Assembly: GCA_963931925.1 (NCBI GenBank)
Contig: OZ007574.1
Location: 34,842,961 to 34,906,960, forward strand
Reading direction: 5' to 3'
DNA from: Onchidella celtica
Taxonomy: Eukaryota; Mollusca; Gastropoda; Systellommatophora; Onchidiidae
DNA: 64,000 nucleotides
A program made the position numbers and the translations under genes. Each line of letters begins with the position of its first letter. Within the stretch, counting starts at the first letter, position 1. Of the stretch, positions 40,900 to 51,896 are shown one piece after another. The notes below the pieces were generated by a model, which saw nothing but the letters and a program-made list of their open reading frames with translations, was not told where the DNA came from and did no database searches.

Positions 40900-43150
40900 C
40901 AAAACCACAGGCACACATGTAGGAAGGGACATAATTATGCAAGAATAGTTACCTGTTGACGCGGGAACGTACAAGACAGGTAAAACTGAGGGATGCGTTT
41001 TCGCACGTAGTACGAGAAAACATGAAACCCTCACGTCGCCAACCTCTGATTTACCAGGTGGCATATCCGGTTAGTGTTAACGCACCCGCTTTATCAGCAT
41101 AATTATGTTTTGTGGCGGTTTAAAATACAGCAATGTTTTAGCATCTTGCAACCGGTTTGTTTCTTATTCCAATATTTCGATCGCCCTTCTGTTTCCTTGT
41201 TCTTTTCCTTGTCTTTGTGTCTGTTTCATCTTCAGCACCTTCAGCATTTAATTTCACAGTTGGGAACATCTATACAGTACGCACACTCGATTTGGGGGTA
41301 CGCTTTTCACACACTTTACTTCAATCTTCTTCTTCGTAGAAGCGTACGGCCATTAAAATGGTGGCGTGTCCATGATAAGGCCTTGGTGTTCTGAAATTGT
41401 AAATGGCATTTTGCACTAACTTCATGACTGTTTTATTAGAAACAGCCTACATTTGATTGTCATATAATTCTGTATTGTATGTCATTAAAACTAAACGTTT
41501 TTTAAATTCATTACTGTACCTGAAAAGCATACATGCGCTTTATAGACACACACATCCGTACATCCCCATACACGCTTTTCGTACACTGGAGGTAAACTTC
41601 CCTCTTCTGTCCCGCCTGCCGAGTGTTGGTAATTTATAGATGGTCCCAATGCACGAAAATTGTCTGCTGGTGTTAAATACATTATATTTCTGACAGATTT
41701 AAAGGTAAAAATACAACATAATTATAGTTTTAGGGCCAAAATAATTATGTAGTATAATAGGCCAATATTTCAGATCAATATTTTGCTTCTCCTGTCAAGA
41801 AATCGCATAAGCTCCAAGGACTTAATTATACACAAAGGAAAAATACTGTTTTACCTGTTTTACTTGACATATTTTCGTTAATACATGTTCAGTTGCAAAG
41901 CTCTGAGATAGGTCCATTACCCTCCCGGGTAGATCATTAGAAAAAAAATAATAAAAAAATGCCTTCAAGGAGTTCAGAGAATATTTGGCAAGCAAGAGCT
42001 GTCAAATTCATTCTGCTAATGCGCATGTGCGGTTTCATGATAAGACCAGCGATTTGAAAAATATATAACCTGATGTCTTCAGTTTCATAAACATCTGTTT
42101 GTTCTCATTAGTGATCCTTCGAGGAGAGAGGAAATTTTTGGTTTTTTTATTTGCACCGAAAAATCACGATCCAACGAAATTAACTAAGTTCCGTGGAGCT
42201 CCCCAGATAGGTGGTAAATTCTGCAATGTGGAGTAACGAAGCTACCTGCCAGCTCTGGAAATCTTACGGGCAAGTATTCGCATAAATTCTGTATGTTTTG
42301 GTGACACTTACTTCAGATCAGAGAGCCCAGTCTATCTATGACATTGATATTGAACAGACAGTTGACACCTGGTGACTAACTCATGTAGAATACCTGAAAA
42401 TTTTAATGTAAATCTGTGAATCCAGGAATTCAGTAACCATCAGTTTGAGCGTTTATTCACTGATTCATCTTACCTTAAAAAAATTGCTCTTTCAAGGACT
42501 TCTAGAAGACCTCTCAAGTGTTGCCGATTTCTTTCTGTAAGTTTATGCATTTTTATCATATTGAGTGCAGTGGATGAAGCGGGTTCTTAATCAGCAACAT
42601 AGGCAGGATTTCCTTCTCATCCTTTCTTTTCATTCACATCTGTTATCTTACCCCTTCCGGTGGTATTAAAAGGCCATGTAAATATGCCTAATTGATCGGT
42701 ATTTTTATCATGCAAAAATTCTTATCAGCATGAAAATAGCACAATGTTGTGGCGCACGTCTGATATGCATGTCATAGACGCAGCTTTATTAGTGATGTTA
42801 TAGTTTTACTGTATAAAGTACTGGGCATAAAAGAGTATAGAGCTGAAACGTGGACCTAAGAGCATAAATCGTTGATGAGGCGTGGTCATTTGTAAGATGT
42901 AAGAATTGATTCGTAGATTCACTTGCCAAGATTATCTTGCAGTTTTTAAATCTACTAAACAATCAGCTTTGCCAGCCTTAGCTTACTCTGCACCGTAACC
43001 ACTCCACTCTTGATCACCCCTACTTCTAACAAAGAAAGGCAGACAGAAAATATGCGCAGCGGTGGATATATTGTACCAGTGCGCATAACACATGGTTCGT
43101 TTAACATTACAACTAAGGTCCCACAACTTGTATAACTTGACGTGCAGAAC
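40900..43150. other. Unassigned non-coding sequence
   Basis: About 2.2 kb of AT-rich sequence without microsatellites longer than 20 bases, recognisable element ends, or coding motifs. Confidence 0.5.
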
Positions 43151-43400
43151 GAAATTTCCTGTCATACTTTTTAATTCTACCCTAGGAAAAAACGCGTCTT
43201 GTTTCCGGTTCAAAGTTTCGGAACACTTTCTTCTCTTCAACTCAGTTGTGGCTCAAAATCAGCCAAAGTATTTTAAAAAAAGATCTTTTAAAACATGCCC
43301 ACGTACACCTTTACGTCTTTCCATGCGTAATTTGGTATTTTTGGTTAAAAAGCCTTTCATGATTACACTCGAGACCATACTTCCTTTATAATTATGATGA
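43151..43400 (+). repeat. Dispersed repeat family J, copy 2
   Basis: Matches 13678-13970: GAAATTTCCTGTCATAC, ACGCGTCTT, TGGCTCAAAATCAGCCAAAG, TGCCCACGTACACCTTTACG, GGTTAAAAAGCCTTTCATGA, ACTTCCTTTATAATTATG. Confidence 0.7.
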
Positions 43401-43557
43401 TGATACAACTAGTGTAGTTTGCACCAGTGGTAAATGGAAGATGATAATAAAATCAATGAATAAAGCCTTCAGGATTCCCAGTCTGTGGATGTGTTTATGC
43501 AGTGGCGCCCCGGGAGCTTTCATTTGTAAAAAGTGTGTAAAATTTGAAGCTTATACA

Positions 43558-43710
43558 CAGGGCCGTCTTAATGCCGTTAAGGGCCCTAGGACAATGCGCG
43601 GGATTTTCTTCCCCGTTAAAAACCATGTAAATTTGCACGGACCAGGCCCCCTAAACCCTTGGGGGCCCCGGTCAACTGTCCAGTGTGCCCATGCATTACG
43701 TCGGCTCTAA
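43558..43710 (-). mobile_element. hAT-like MITE family E, copy 3
   Basis: Ends CAGGGCCGTCTTAATG and CATTACGTCGGCTCTAA are inverted partners. The interior contains the complement of the CACACTG...CAGTTG...CCAAGGG blocks of copy 1. The flanks CTTATACA (43550-43557) and roughly ATTATACA (43710-43717) agree at 7 of 8 positions, fitting an 8-bp hAT target duplication. Confidence 0.7.
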
Positions 43711-45209
43711 TTATACATTTTGTTATTAGCGAAGGAACAGGGAAAGGCGTAATATGGCAAAGTTTCTCTTTTAGTAATAATGATTATGTACAAATTCCAC
43801 CACACCATTTGAACGAATGGGGAGCAAAACGAGAGAGTCCTGCGCATGCGCTGCAGTCATTGCTGTTCCAATCAACCTGGTCGCGCCATCTATGTGACGC
43901 GCACGTGTGAAAGAAATAGAAACTATTTTTGGTTTGTTATCCTACGTAACAGCTTTAGCAGTCCTGACCTCGCCATTCCCCCTTCCCTGTCCTCATACTT
44001 GTACAATTGTATCCTGCAAAAGATGCACGTTTAGATTCCTAGACGAACATACACAGGTAAACTAATTTTTGTGTGAATGCATTCTTCCAGAAATGGTGAG
44101 TTGGTCCTTTTTTATTGCCCCAATCTTTCCATCCTCTTTTTTCACTCCCCTCACATTCTTTTTCTCAGCTGTGTTTGCCAAGGATGTTCTTTTTTTCGTT
44201 GCATCAATTTACATACGCTCATTCGCAGTAATGACAATATGTTTTGCCAAGGAGTATGTGCAAATCTTTTTTTCATGCATATCTTATGTGTTCTCGATGC
44301 ATTTTAGATATTTAAGTCAGTCTGCAGGTTTGGGAATGGCTTTGAACGTATTCCAAGGAGAGACGAATAGAGTTTTCAGTGATACTCCCCTACTTCATGA
44401 CAAGTGCCTTTCATAACTTTGGTTGCGACTTTGGGGGTTTTTACCACGAATTCTTAACACACCATCAAAATGTGCTAAGCACAAAGTTCTTACTTTTGAC
44501 CCCCCCCCCCCCCACCAAAAAAGTGTTCTTGCTGTAGTTACCTGAAATATGTTTGGCTACATGGCTTTCATCTGGTAGTTGTGTTTTGTAAATACTCAAG
44601 TGCCTTCCATTTTCAACATCATGAGCCATCCATGAAATAGGTACGCTCTCGGGGTGAGTGGGGGGGGGGGGGGAGTGGGGGGGAGGTTGCCCCCACCGCA
44701 TGAAAATCATACATGGGAGGTGTGGAATTGGATCTGGGAAGCCCATGCACGCTTCTGAAGTACTGTGAGAAATTAAAGAGTCAGCTTTATTTACCTTTTT
44801 TCGAGCACATTAAGTCATTGGAATACACAAAAATCATGTATTTAATGAACTAGTCGAATGGACCACGCAAAAGGCAATCTAAAGTTTTAAATCATGGATG
44901 TCTTATCATTGTCATTTCGCCATTCCATTGGCCGTCTGTGTGTACAAGGGGAAGTTTGGGTTGAGGCCAAGCGTATGAAAAGCGTACTTTGGAAGGGTGG
45001 GGAGGACGAAATTATTCACATCAAGCATAGCTACTCGTACTTTGTGGATTGCCCCTTTTGAAGCTATAGCTGGTGCGTGATACAGACTTTCTGAAGGGCC
45101 TCCGATCACTAAGTAGGCCAGTCACTTCATAGTATGTTTTTGATTTTCAACCTCGCAAAAAGTTCATTTTTCAAAGAAACGAGGGCTTACTGTTGTTTTT
45201 TAAAATTAT
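43711..45209. other. Unassigned non-coding sequence with homopolymers
   Basis: C run at 44501-44513, G runs at 44660-44673. A 115-codon frame at 44069-44416 is hydrophobic but has no recognisable domain or gene context, so it is not called. Confidence 0.45.
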
Positions 45210-45423
45210 TTAACCCTTTGGTTGCCAATGCTGTAAAACTGATTTTTTAAAATATAGTTTGGTGATGTGTAGACTTCTGTAAGCGCCACCTTTTCATGCA
45301 GAAGACTTGGCTTGAAGTAGTGATACCCGTTTGTAATGTAAAAATGATCCACAGAAAAACGCTATCTGGTCACCTAAACACGAAGTTGTTCACGTTTTAG
45401 TGAGCTGGCACTGAAAGGGTTAA
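45210..45423 (+). mobile_element. TTAA-flanked (piggyBac-like) MITE 2
   Basis: TTAA at 45210-45213 and 45420-45423. Ends CCCTTTGGTTGCCA and TGGCACTGAAAGGG are inverted partners at 11 or more of 14 positions. 214 bp including the duplications, non-coding. Confidence 0.88.
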
Positions 45424-45776
45424 GGGATTTGAGACGGTGAGACTGCGCATAAAAAGTTCAGAAATTTTTTTGAATCTCCAGATGTCTTTTTCAAGACCGC
45501 ATAGTTAGTGATTTTAAAGAGCTTTTAAGAGATTGTTCCTCTCCGCACAAGTCTTCAGACAAGCTGGAAGAGTATAGTTCACAGAATCCACATCGACCAA
45601 AGCCATTTTAAGCAGTTTGTCTTCGATCTGAGAAGCGCCCCAGTCTTGCATGAATGTTTGCGAAACACGTTAGTATATTGACGTCGCTGTTCGTGTGAGC
45701 AAGTTGTGTGGTAGAAGTTGGCATTTTATGCAGATAGCTGCATCTTGAGCGGTGCGATGAATGCCAGATGATGGCG

Positions 45777-45910
<134 letters not shown>

Positions 45911-47201
45911 CAGCCTTCCTAACTGCTCGGAGATCCATAGTTCTATCATCCATTCACCCAGTCCCCATTCGCTTTAACGCATCCACCCAGCCGTCTTTCC
46001 TTCCGTGTCTTATTATGTCTTTCGGTCATTTTGTCTGTCCAGTCCTCTGTCCGCCCTTTCTTGCGTGCTGCCTGATGTCTAAATATCTTGAGCATCGCGC
46101 ATACAGAACTGCATGCTGAAGGCAAAAGACATTGAAGTGCGTGGGATGTTAGTACCATGAAACTCTTAACGTGCAATTCCTCCACTTCACAATGAATTGC
46201 CAATCAGGCGAATAAATTTCAGACACTTTATATTACGACAGCAGCTGGAAAGAATGAAAACTCGTCCACCAAGCCATATACTAAAAATTATTTGGCAAAG
46301 AATTATGTCAGCCAAATACTCGCGCAGGTGCCTATTAAGCTATCATGTTTTGTCAGAAATTGTCGTCTTCGTATTACTCAGACATTCTGAATACGGCTTT
46401 GAGTAGCACCTAACTAATTGCCAATTTCTCGACAATAAACAGTCTTTCTTTCTAAACCGTAGCTCAAATCCACCTGAAAATGTATTTTAGTACTAGTATC
46501 TTCCTTCTTGTATCGTGCCAGAGCCAATGCAGGGCGTTTGAATGCGTCAATTTCGTCAGGGCCTCTGAGACAACTCGGCCCCAAACCCATTTAAGTCTCC
46601 CAACGATATCGATGTCCGAATGGCGACCTGTAGCTTTGAATCACACGCAAGCATGTCCAGGCCTCGCAGACCTGATCTGGTTTGGGATACGCCGAGGATA
46701 TAATTCTTTGTGTATTTATATGTAATACATCAGCGGGTTCCGTGAAATGTAGAAAGACAGCGTGTATTGATCCGGATTTGGGTCTATCCGTGAAAGAGAT
46801 TTGGATGCAAAGGTGTAGACGTGCCGACAATTTATGACTCGCAACGTCAGAAAACGTAAAGAATGACGCTGTTGGGAATTCTCGCGACTCCTTACTAGTG
46901 TTGCACACTCCACCATTGTTGCCAAGGGAGACAGGCTGTTTGGTGTTTTTTTTTTTCACTCACAAAAGTTGAACAGAGATGGGGTTTTGTTTATTTGTAT
47001 ATACCCTCTGCGTTTCCTCTGAATCTTCAGACATGGTGGATTTGACAGCAGTTGAACATGTCAAAATGGATTTCTGTTCCTTGTTCAGTGAGTGATTGGA
47101 TGTTTGTTGTATTCTGTAGAAACTTCTTTCTGTACCTGTTCTTCTGTTCTATCTTTGCTGTTGTTGTTTTGTTGTTATTGTCGATGTTGTAGTTGTTGTT
47201 T
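45911..47201. other. Unassigned non-coding sequence
   Basis: No recognised element or gene. Short frames on both strands lack motifs. Confidence 0.4.
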
Positions 47202-47345
47202 GGCCTAGGCAAGCACCAGTCGATTTATATAGTTGGATGGTCACATTCAGTGGGATCCAATTAGTCTCAATGAAACGAATTACTCTGACGCCATCATCCA
47301 ACTACTAATTGGCCTATCGAAGTTGGCTAGTGCGTGCCCAGGCTA
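47202..47345 (+). mobile_element. MITE family L, copy 2 (short)
   Basis: Ends GCCTAGGCAAGCACCAGTCG and GTTGGCTAGTGCGTGCCCAG are inverted partners and match the termini of family L at 26047-26563. An inner inverted pair, AGTTGGATG and CATCCAACT, lies within. Confidence 0.6.
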
Positions 47346-47347
47346 AG

Positions 47348-48639
47348 TTTTTCCCAGACACCCAGGACTGCTATTGCACCGTTTGTGTCTTCTTTGTGAA
47401 TATAAATTCTTTTCACTCTAAAAAAAAAAAATCTGTCTTTAAGTAAACTTGAAAACATGCAGGGAAGAACGCCAGTGCTTCATTGAAATAAAGATCATTG
47501 GATTTGTAACGTTTTGCCTGCAACTTGCATAATACTGACGCCAGGTTATTTCTGTTGCCTGCATGTAGGAACAAAATTCTATTGGCATTTTTATATGTTG
47601 CTTGCAGGTGTGGTGTGTTGTGTAATATTGTCTTTCAAATCAACGCCAAATGGGTTTTGAAAATGTCAGAACCTGAATGTTTGGTGAATATCATATTGAG
47701 TTGAATATGTTCTCAGCAAAGTGGACGTCTTTATTTGTCTCGACAAAGTCACACATATTTTAAGTAATAATATTTGATTTGAACTGATGTCAGGAACCAG
47801 AACCGTAGCACACCGGGCATCCCTATAACTACTTCTCTCCCCTCTTCAAGATCCAGTCAAGAGTTTTCCTCCTTTATCCCGCCCCAATCATTCTGGTTGT
47901 GGTGGGCGGCACCCCAGTGTCTTCCTCTGCTCGCAATCGGTGGTGATCATCTGTTTTAGCTCGCCCCTGCCATGCGGCAGATCTCTCGGGACAGCAGTCC
48001 CCGTGCTGGCAAAGCAGATGGGCTGTCTCTTTGTTTCTAACGCCAACATGGTCCGGACAGTGTGCATATCCATGTGAGAGACAAGGTAAGGGCCAAAAAA
48101 GCCCCAAAACAATAATAAAAATTATGTAATTAATCGTTAGCTTCAGATAAGCAATTGCTATAGCCTCTCCAGCTATAACGATCCAAGAAACCCAATGTAA
48201 AATTCTCCTTAAAATCATGATAATTATATGATTTTATTCCCCAGTCCAGACTTCACTGGCAAACTGGCGAAATGCGGTGTTAATACGTTCTAAATGTCAT
48301 GTTCGGGGTTTACGACTCGTACTGAATATGTCAAACCTCATATTTATTTCGGCATTATCCTTGGCGTGCTGCTCACCTGAAAAACCACACGCCAAACTGT
48401 TTATAAACCAATGTTCCCTGTTTATTCAAGAATTGTATCTTTGATGCTGAAGCTAGAGAGTTTCCAGCCAAATTCTGTCCTATGATATAAGCTCCGAACA
48501 ATAGGGCAACAGCTTTGGAATGACAACTGCGTTGCATGTATGGTGTTTTAATGGCATCAGAGAATGATGAGTGATAAGTTGTTGTATGTCAGCTTTACTT
48601 CTTGAAAAACAAACACGTGGTATCAGTAGCTTATTGGAG
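47348..48639. other. Unassigned non-coding sequence
   Basis: A 114-codon minus-strand frame at 47874-48218 starts with a hydrophobic stretch and ends in a Cys/His-rich segment, but it matches no family I can name and is not called as a gene. Confidence 0.35.
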
Positions 48640-49260
48640 TTGCACGTTGTGGCACTTGGACACTCTAATGTCAGTCTTTGATCAGTATGTTTTCTCAGCT
48701 TGACGCTGCATGCCAGCGTGCTTTAACAGTTTCACATATCATGTGGGGCTTTTTTTCAGTAAGTTTTCGCACCATGACACTTTTTGCAGATTTTTATCGG
48801 GAAGTCTTCCCATTTTGACACTTCATGTAGGTCATTGATCAGTTGGTTTTCACAGTTGGACACTTCATGTAGGTTTTTTTTTAATCATTAAATTTTCACA
48901 GTTTGAAATATTGGGTAGGTCTTTTTTGTTAGTGAGTTTTCACAATTTGAACTTCTTGCAAGTTTTTTAATCAGTGCCTTTTCAAGTTTGACACTTCATG
49001 CCGGTTTTTCGCTGTTTGACACTTCATGGAGGCCTTTGATCAGTAAACAGTTTAAGTTTGACTCTTCACGTAGGTTTTTTTATCATTTCTTTTTCGCAGC
49101 CTGACGCAAATATTTTTATGCATGTCTTTTATCTCAATAGGTTTTTTTGCAGTTTTTTCACTTTTTTTTTTTTTTATCAGTGAGGTTTGCGTTTGGGTAA
49201 TCGGTAAGATGTGTCAGTTTTACACTCAACGTAAGTCTTCGATCGGAAGGTTTTTGGCTG
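48640..49260 (+). repeat. Degenerate minisatellite, unit about 45-55 bp
   Basis: A unit resembling TTTTCACAGTTTGACACTTC followed by ATGTAGGTTTTTTATCAGTA recurs about ten times with much drift. Clear units start near 48777, 48860, 48894, 48937, 49005 and 49050. Its T-rich spacers vary in length. Non-coding. Confidence 0.7.
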
Positions 49261-49649
49261 CTCCCATGTCGTCAAGACTGCAACAACGTAATGCTGACTC
49301 TATAATTGAAAGGAACGTGCTGTGCCACAGGTGTTGATTCTCCCAGCATGAAAACATGCAGGTTATTGCCCGGTTTTGAAGTCTGTAAATGTGCCAATCA
49401 GTTGGGAGCCAGTGCTTGGTGTAGGCCTATTTCGTGACGGGATCAGTTTTAAAATAGCATTAAATTTACTAGCCGACAGGGCAAGATACATGTAATTGCA
49501 AATTCTCTGTACCAAGCCCAACCGTAGATTACATCAAGACCTGTTTCATACCAATGACAGCCTTTGGGTTCGATACAAAAGCTAATAGAACCTGTTATTA
49601 CACCATAATTTCTTGCAGAATGTTCATTTTCGACCAGCGATTTTGAAGA

Positions 49650-49726
49650 GACGAAGAACGAAATTTCCGATCATGCTTTTCGATTCTGTCGATGAAAATG
49701 CGTTTCTTTTTTGCGGCTCAAACAAA
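49650..49726 (+). repeat. Dispersed repeat family J, partial copy 3
   Basis: GAACGAAATTTCCGATCATG and GAAAATGCGTTTCTTTTTTG match the left part of copy 2 at 43146. Confidence 0.5.
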
Positions 49727-50220
49727 TTGTAAGTTTATAATATAATGATATTAAAGACTGAATTTTGTCCACAATGGATGTGTGCACCTAATTAATTTAT
49801 GGTCAAAACATGAGACGAACACCAACTTTCATAAGTTTTGATCGCGTAGTCACGAAATTTTAGATACTTTATTATGTTCACCCTCTACCTCCATTATAGA
49901 AAGTTACAGCTTTTTGTTTGTTTGTTTTTCGTGTAATCAACCAAACGGTGCAATTACGTTTAATTTTCTTCCCGCAGTTTTGGCCGGATTTTTGCCGATC
50001 TCTTTTTTTTTTTTATTGTTGTTGCTGCCTTTTGCAACGGGCGTGCCACTTGTAGCTGCGCTTAAAATGTTTTTCCAGGTATTTTTTGCACCCGCTAACA
50101 GTTTATAGCATGTCTATATGTCTACCAAATGACTGTGGTTGGCTGAGAAAAAAGCTCGACGGTGTTTGTTTTGTAACCTTGCCATAACCTTGCCGAACAC
50201 CTTCATTGGTAAACCTGCTC

Positions 50221-50430
50221 GAGTGCAGGGCATAATGTATGCCCACATTCTAAACGAGAGTGGTTCTCAACCTCGTAAAAACTGTTCCCCTTGCATTTAT
50301 CTTTTATGTCTCCTGGCTTTTATTCCCATTCCATCTATCATCTTTCTTCTCCTTTTCTTTACTCCGTTTCCTTTTTCCACCCGCTGTTGCCGAGAAGATT
50401 TGCGGGGAGGCTCAATCGTCGGTCCAAAGC
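50221..50430 (+). repeat. Dispersed repeat family G, copy 1
   Basis: Shares GCCCACATTCTAAACG, TGGTTCTCAAC, GTTCCCC(T/C)TGC, CCCATTC, TTTTTCCA(C/T)CCGCTG and GGGGAG with 55079-55290 in the same order. Confidence 0.6.
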
Positions 50431-51027
50431 GAGGTGTGGCCTTTGTTAGAGTTGTGTTTTTTAAGAATCTCAGTCACTTCTTCACTCTATCGTCTTCTTG
50501 GCCTTCCTCTATCTCTACAACCAGAGGTTGTGGTGTTAAATACTGGGAACGCTGGCTCGGAACTTGCTTGCTTCTTTCTAGCACAATATATTCGTGATCG
50601 GGCCTATGTGCATTCTCCAAACTCAAAACCCATGTCTGGTGAATTTGTTAAAGAATATTTCCTTCTTTGTCTCTGTATTTTTAACTTCCGATAGTTGTTT
50701 TTTGAGACATTATAATTTGGTAAGTCCGATTCCAAGACCCAGCAACAACAATGAGGCAATAACTCGGGTCAGGACTGAAGCAAATGAGATTAACCTGAAA
50801 TCATCATGCACAACGTGGAATAAGAAAAAAAAAAGGGCGGGGGGGGGGAGACTCCGCACTTTTGTAATACCTGTAGTGTACTTTACTGAACGGCATAGAC
50901 ATGACTTAATCTCAGCCTACGTGCCCTTCAATCTTCTTTAACATTTGATATGATGAGTTCTAAACCTGGCATCCTAATTCCCTGGAAATCCCAACATCCC
51001 CGCTCTCCCCACCCTTACCTAAAGACT
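50431..51027. other. Unassigned non-coding sequence
   Basis: Contains an A run and G run near 50826-50849. No gene recognised. Confidence 0.4.
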
Positions 51028-51211
51028 AGGAGCACACTGAGACGAGTCTGCTTTACGTCGGTTTTGACTCCGACTTGAAATCCCTAAGAATCAACTAGCG
51101 AGACAAGACTTGCTTCAGTCATACTAGTGCGCCAGGAACTATCTAAAGTGCACTCTCACACTGAGACAAAACCGAGACAAAACCAGACTTGATTCAGTGT
51201 GTTTCACGCCT
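51028..51211 (+). mobile_element. MITE family A, copy 6 (best-preserved)
   Basis: 184 bp. Left end AGGAGCACACTGAGACGAG, TCTG, GTCGGTTTTGACTC; right end GAGACAAAACCGAGACAAAA, CCAGACTTGATTCAGTGTG, ACGCCT. The two halves are clear inverted partners, making this the reference copy for family A. Interior blocks: GAATCAACTAGCGAGACAAG, CTTCAGTCATACTAGTGCG. Confidence 0.75.
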
Positions 51212-51691
51212 AAGAACCACTGGTCTCATCCCTGCTTTACAAAAAAGAAAAAAAGATACCGTCTCAGACTCATGGGAAAGAGAATGACGATTCAGCGTCT
51301 TGCTTGGCTGAGAATCCGATGAATTTTTCGGCATTTCCTGGCAAAGTGATGATTGCCAATGGGGAATGAAAAGAAAGGCCAGGGTCTCAATTTGGGAAAC
51401 AGGTAAATGTACGAGTAAATCAACACGCGAGAATTTATCTTTTTCACTTTGATATTATGTAGGCAATTCCATGCAGTGATAGCGTACTTAGCTGTCATTT
51501 TCCGATGCAACGAAGAGTAACTACATACAGATCATACTTGTGACAAGTGACAACTTGCAATAATGTAGTGAGTTAGATCGTCATAAACTAATTACTTTAC
51601 AAAATGGAATTCATAACACATTTCGGTTATTAATTTTAGGACGTAATAATGAATATAATGCTGCACTGAATTCATGTAATACTCTTTTAAG

Positions 51692-51896
51692 GTGGGTATC
51701 ACACTGAGCCCATGACGTCACAGCCAGTTGCTACCAGCAAAATGTACACCCAAGAAATAATGGCAGAAGTTGACTGTGTCTGTCTGGGCTTAGTATGATA
51801 GGGTCTTCCCGGATTTACTAAGAAAATGTAGGAAATTATGGTATGCACATCTTGTCTGCCAGCAGTTGCTGCCGTTCTGGGCTTAGCATAATGCCT
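51692..51896 (+). mobile_element. MITE family C, copy 2
   Basis: Full-length reverse-orientation partner of 26609-26813: CACAGCCAGTTGCT, CAGCAAAATGTACACCCAAG, ATGATAGGGTCTT, CGGATTTACTAAGAAAAT. Ends GGTGGGTATCACACTGAGCC and TGGGCTTAGCATAATGCC. Confidence 0.75.

Noticed and set aside
44069..44416. Hydrophobic 115-codon frame that could be a membrane protein
   Set aside because: T-rich DNA gives Phe/Leu-rich frames by chance; no family resemblance.
47874..48218. 114-codon minus-strand frame with a hydrophobic start and a Cys/His-rich end
   Set aside because: I considered a LINE C-terminal zinc motif, but the Cys/His spacing does not fit and nothing around it resembles RT.
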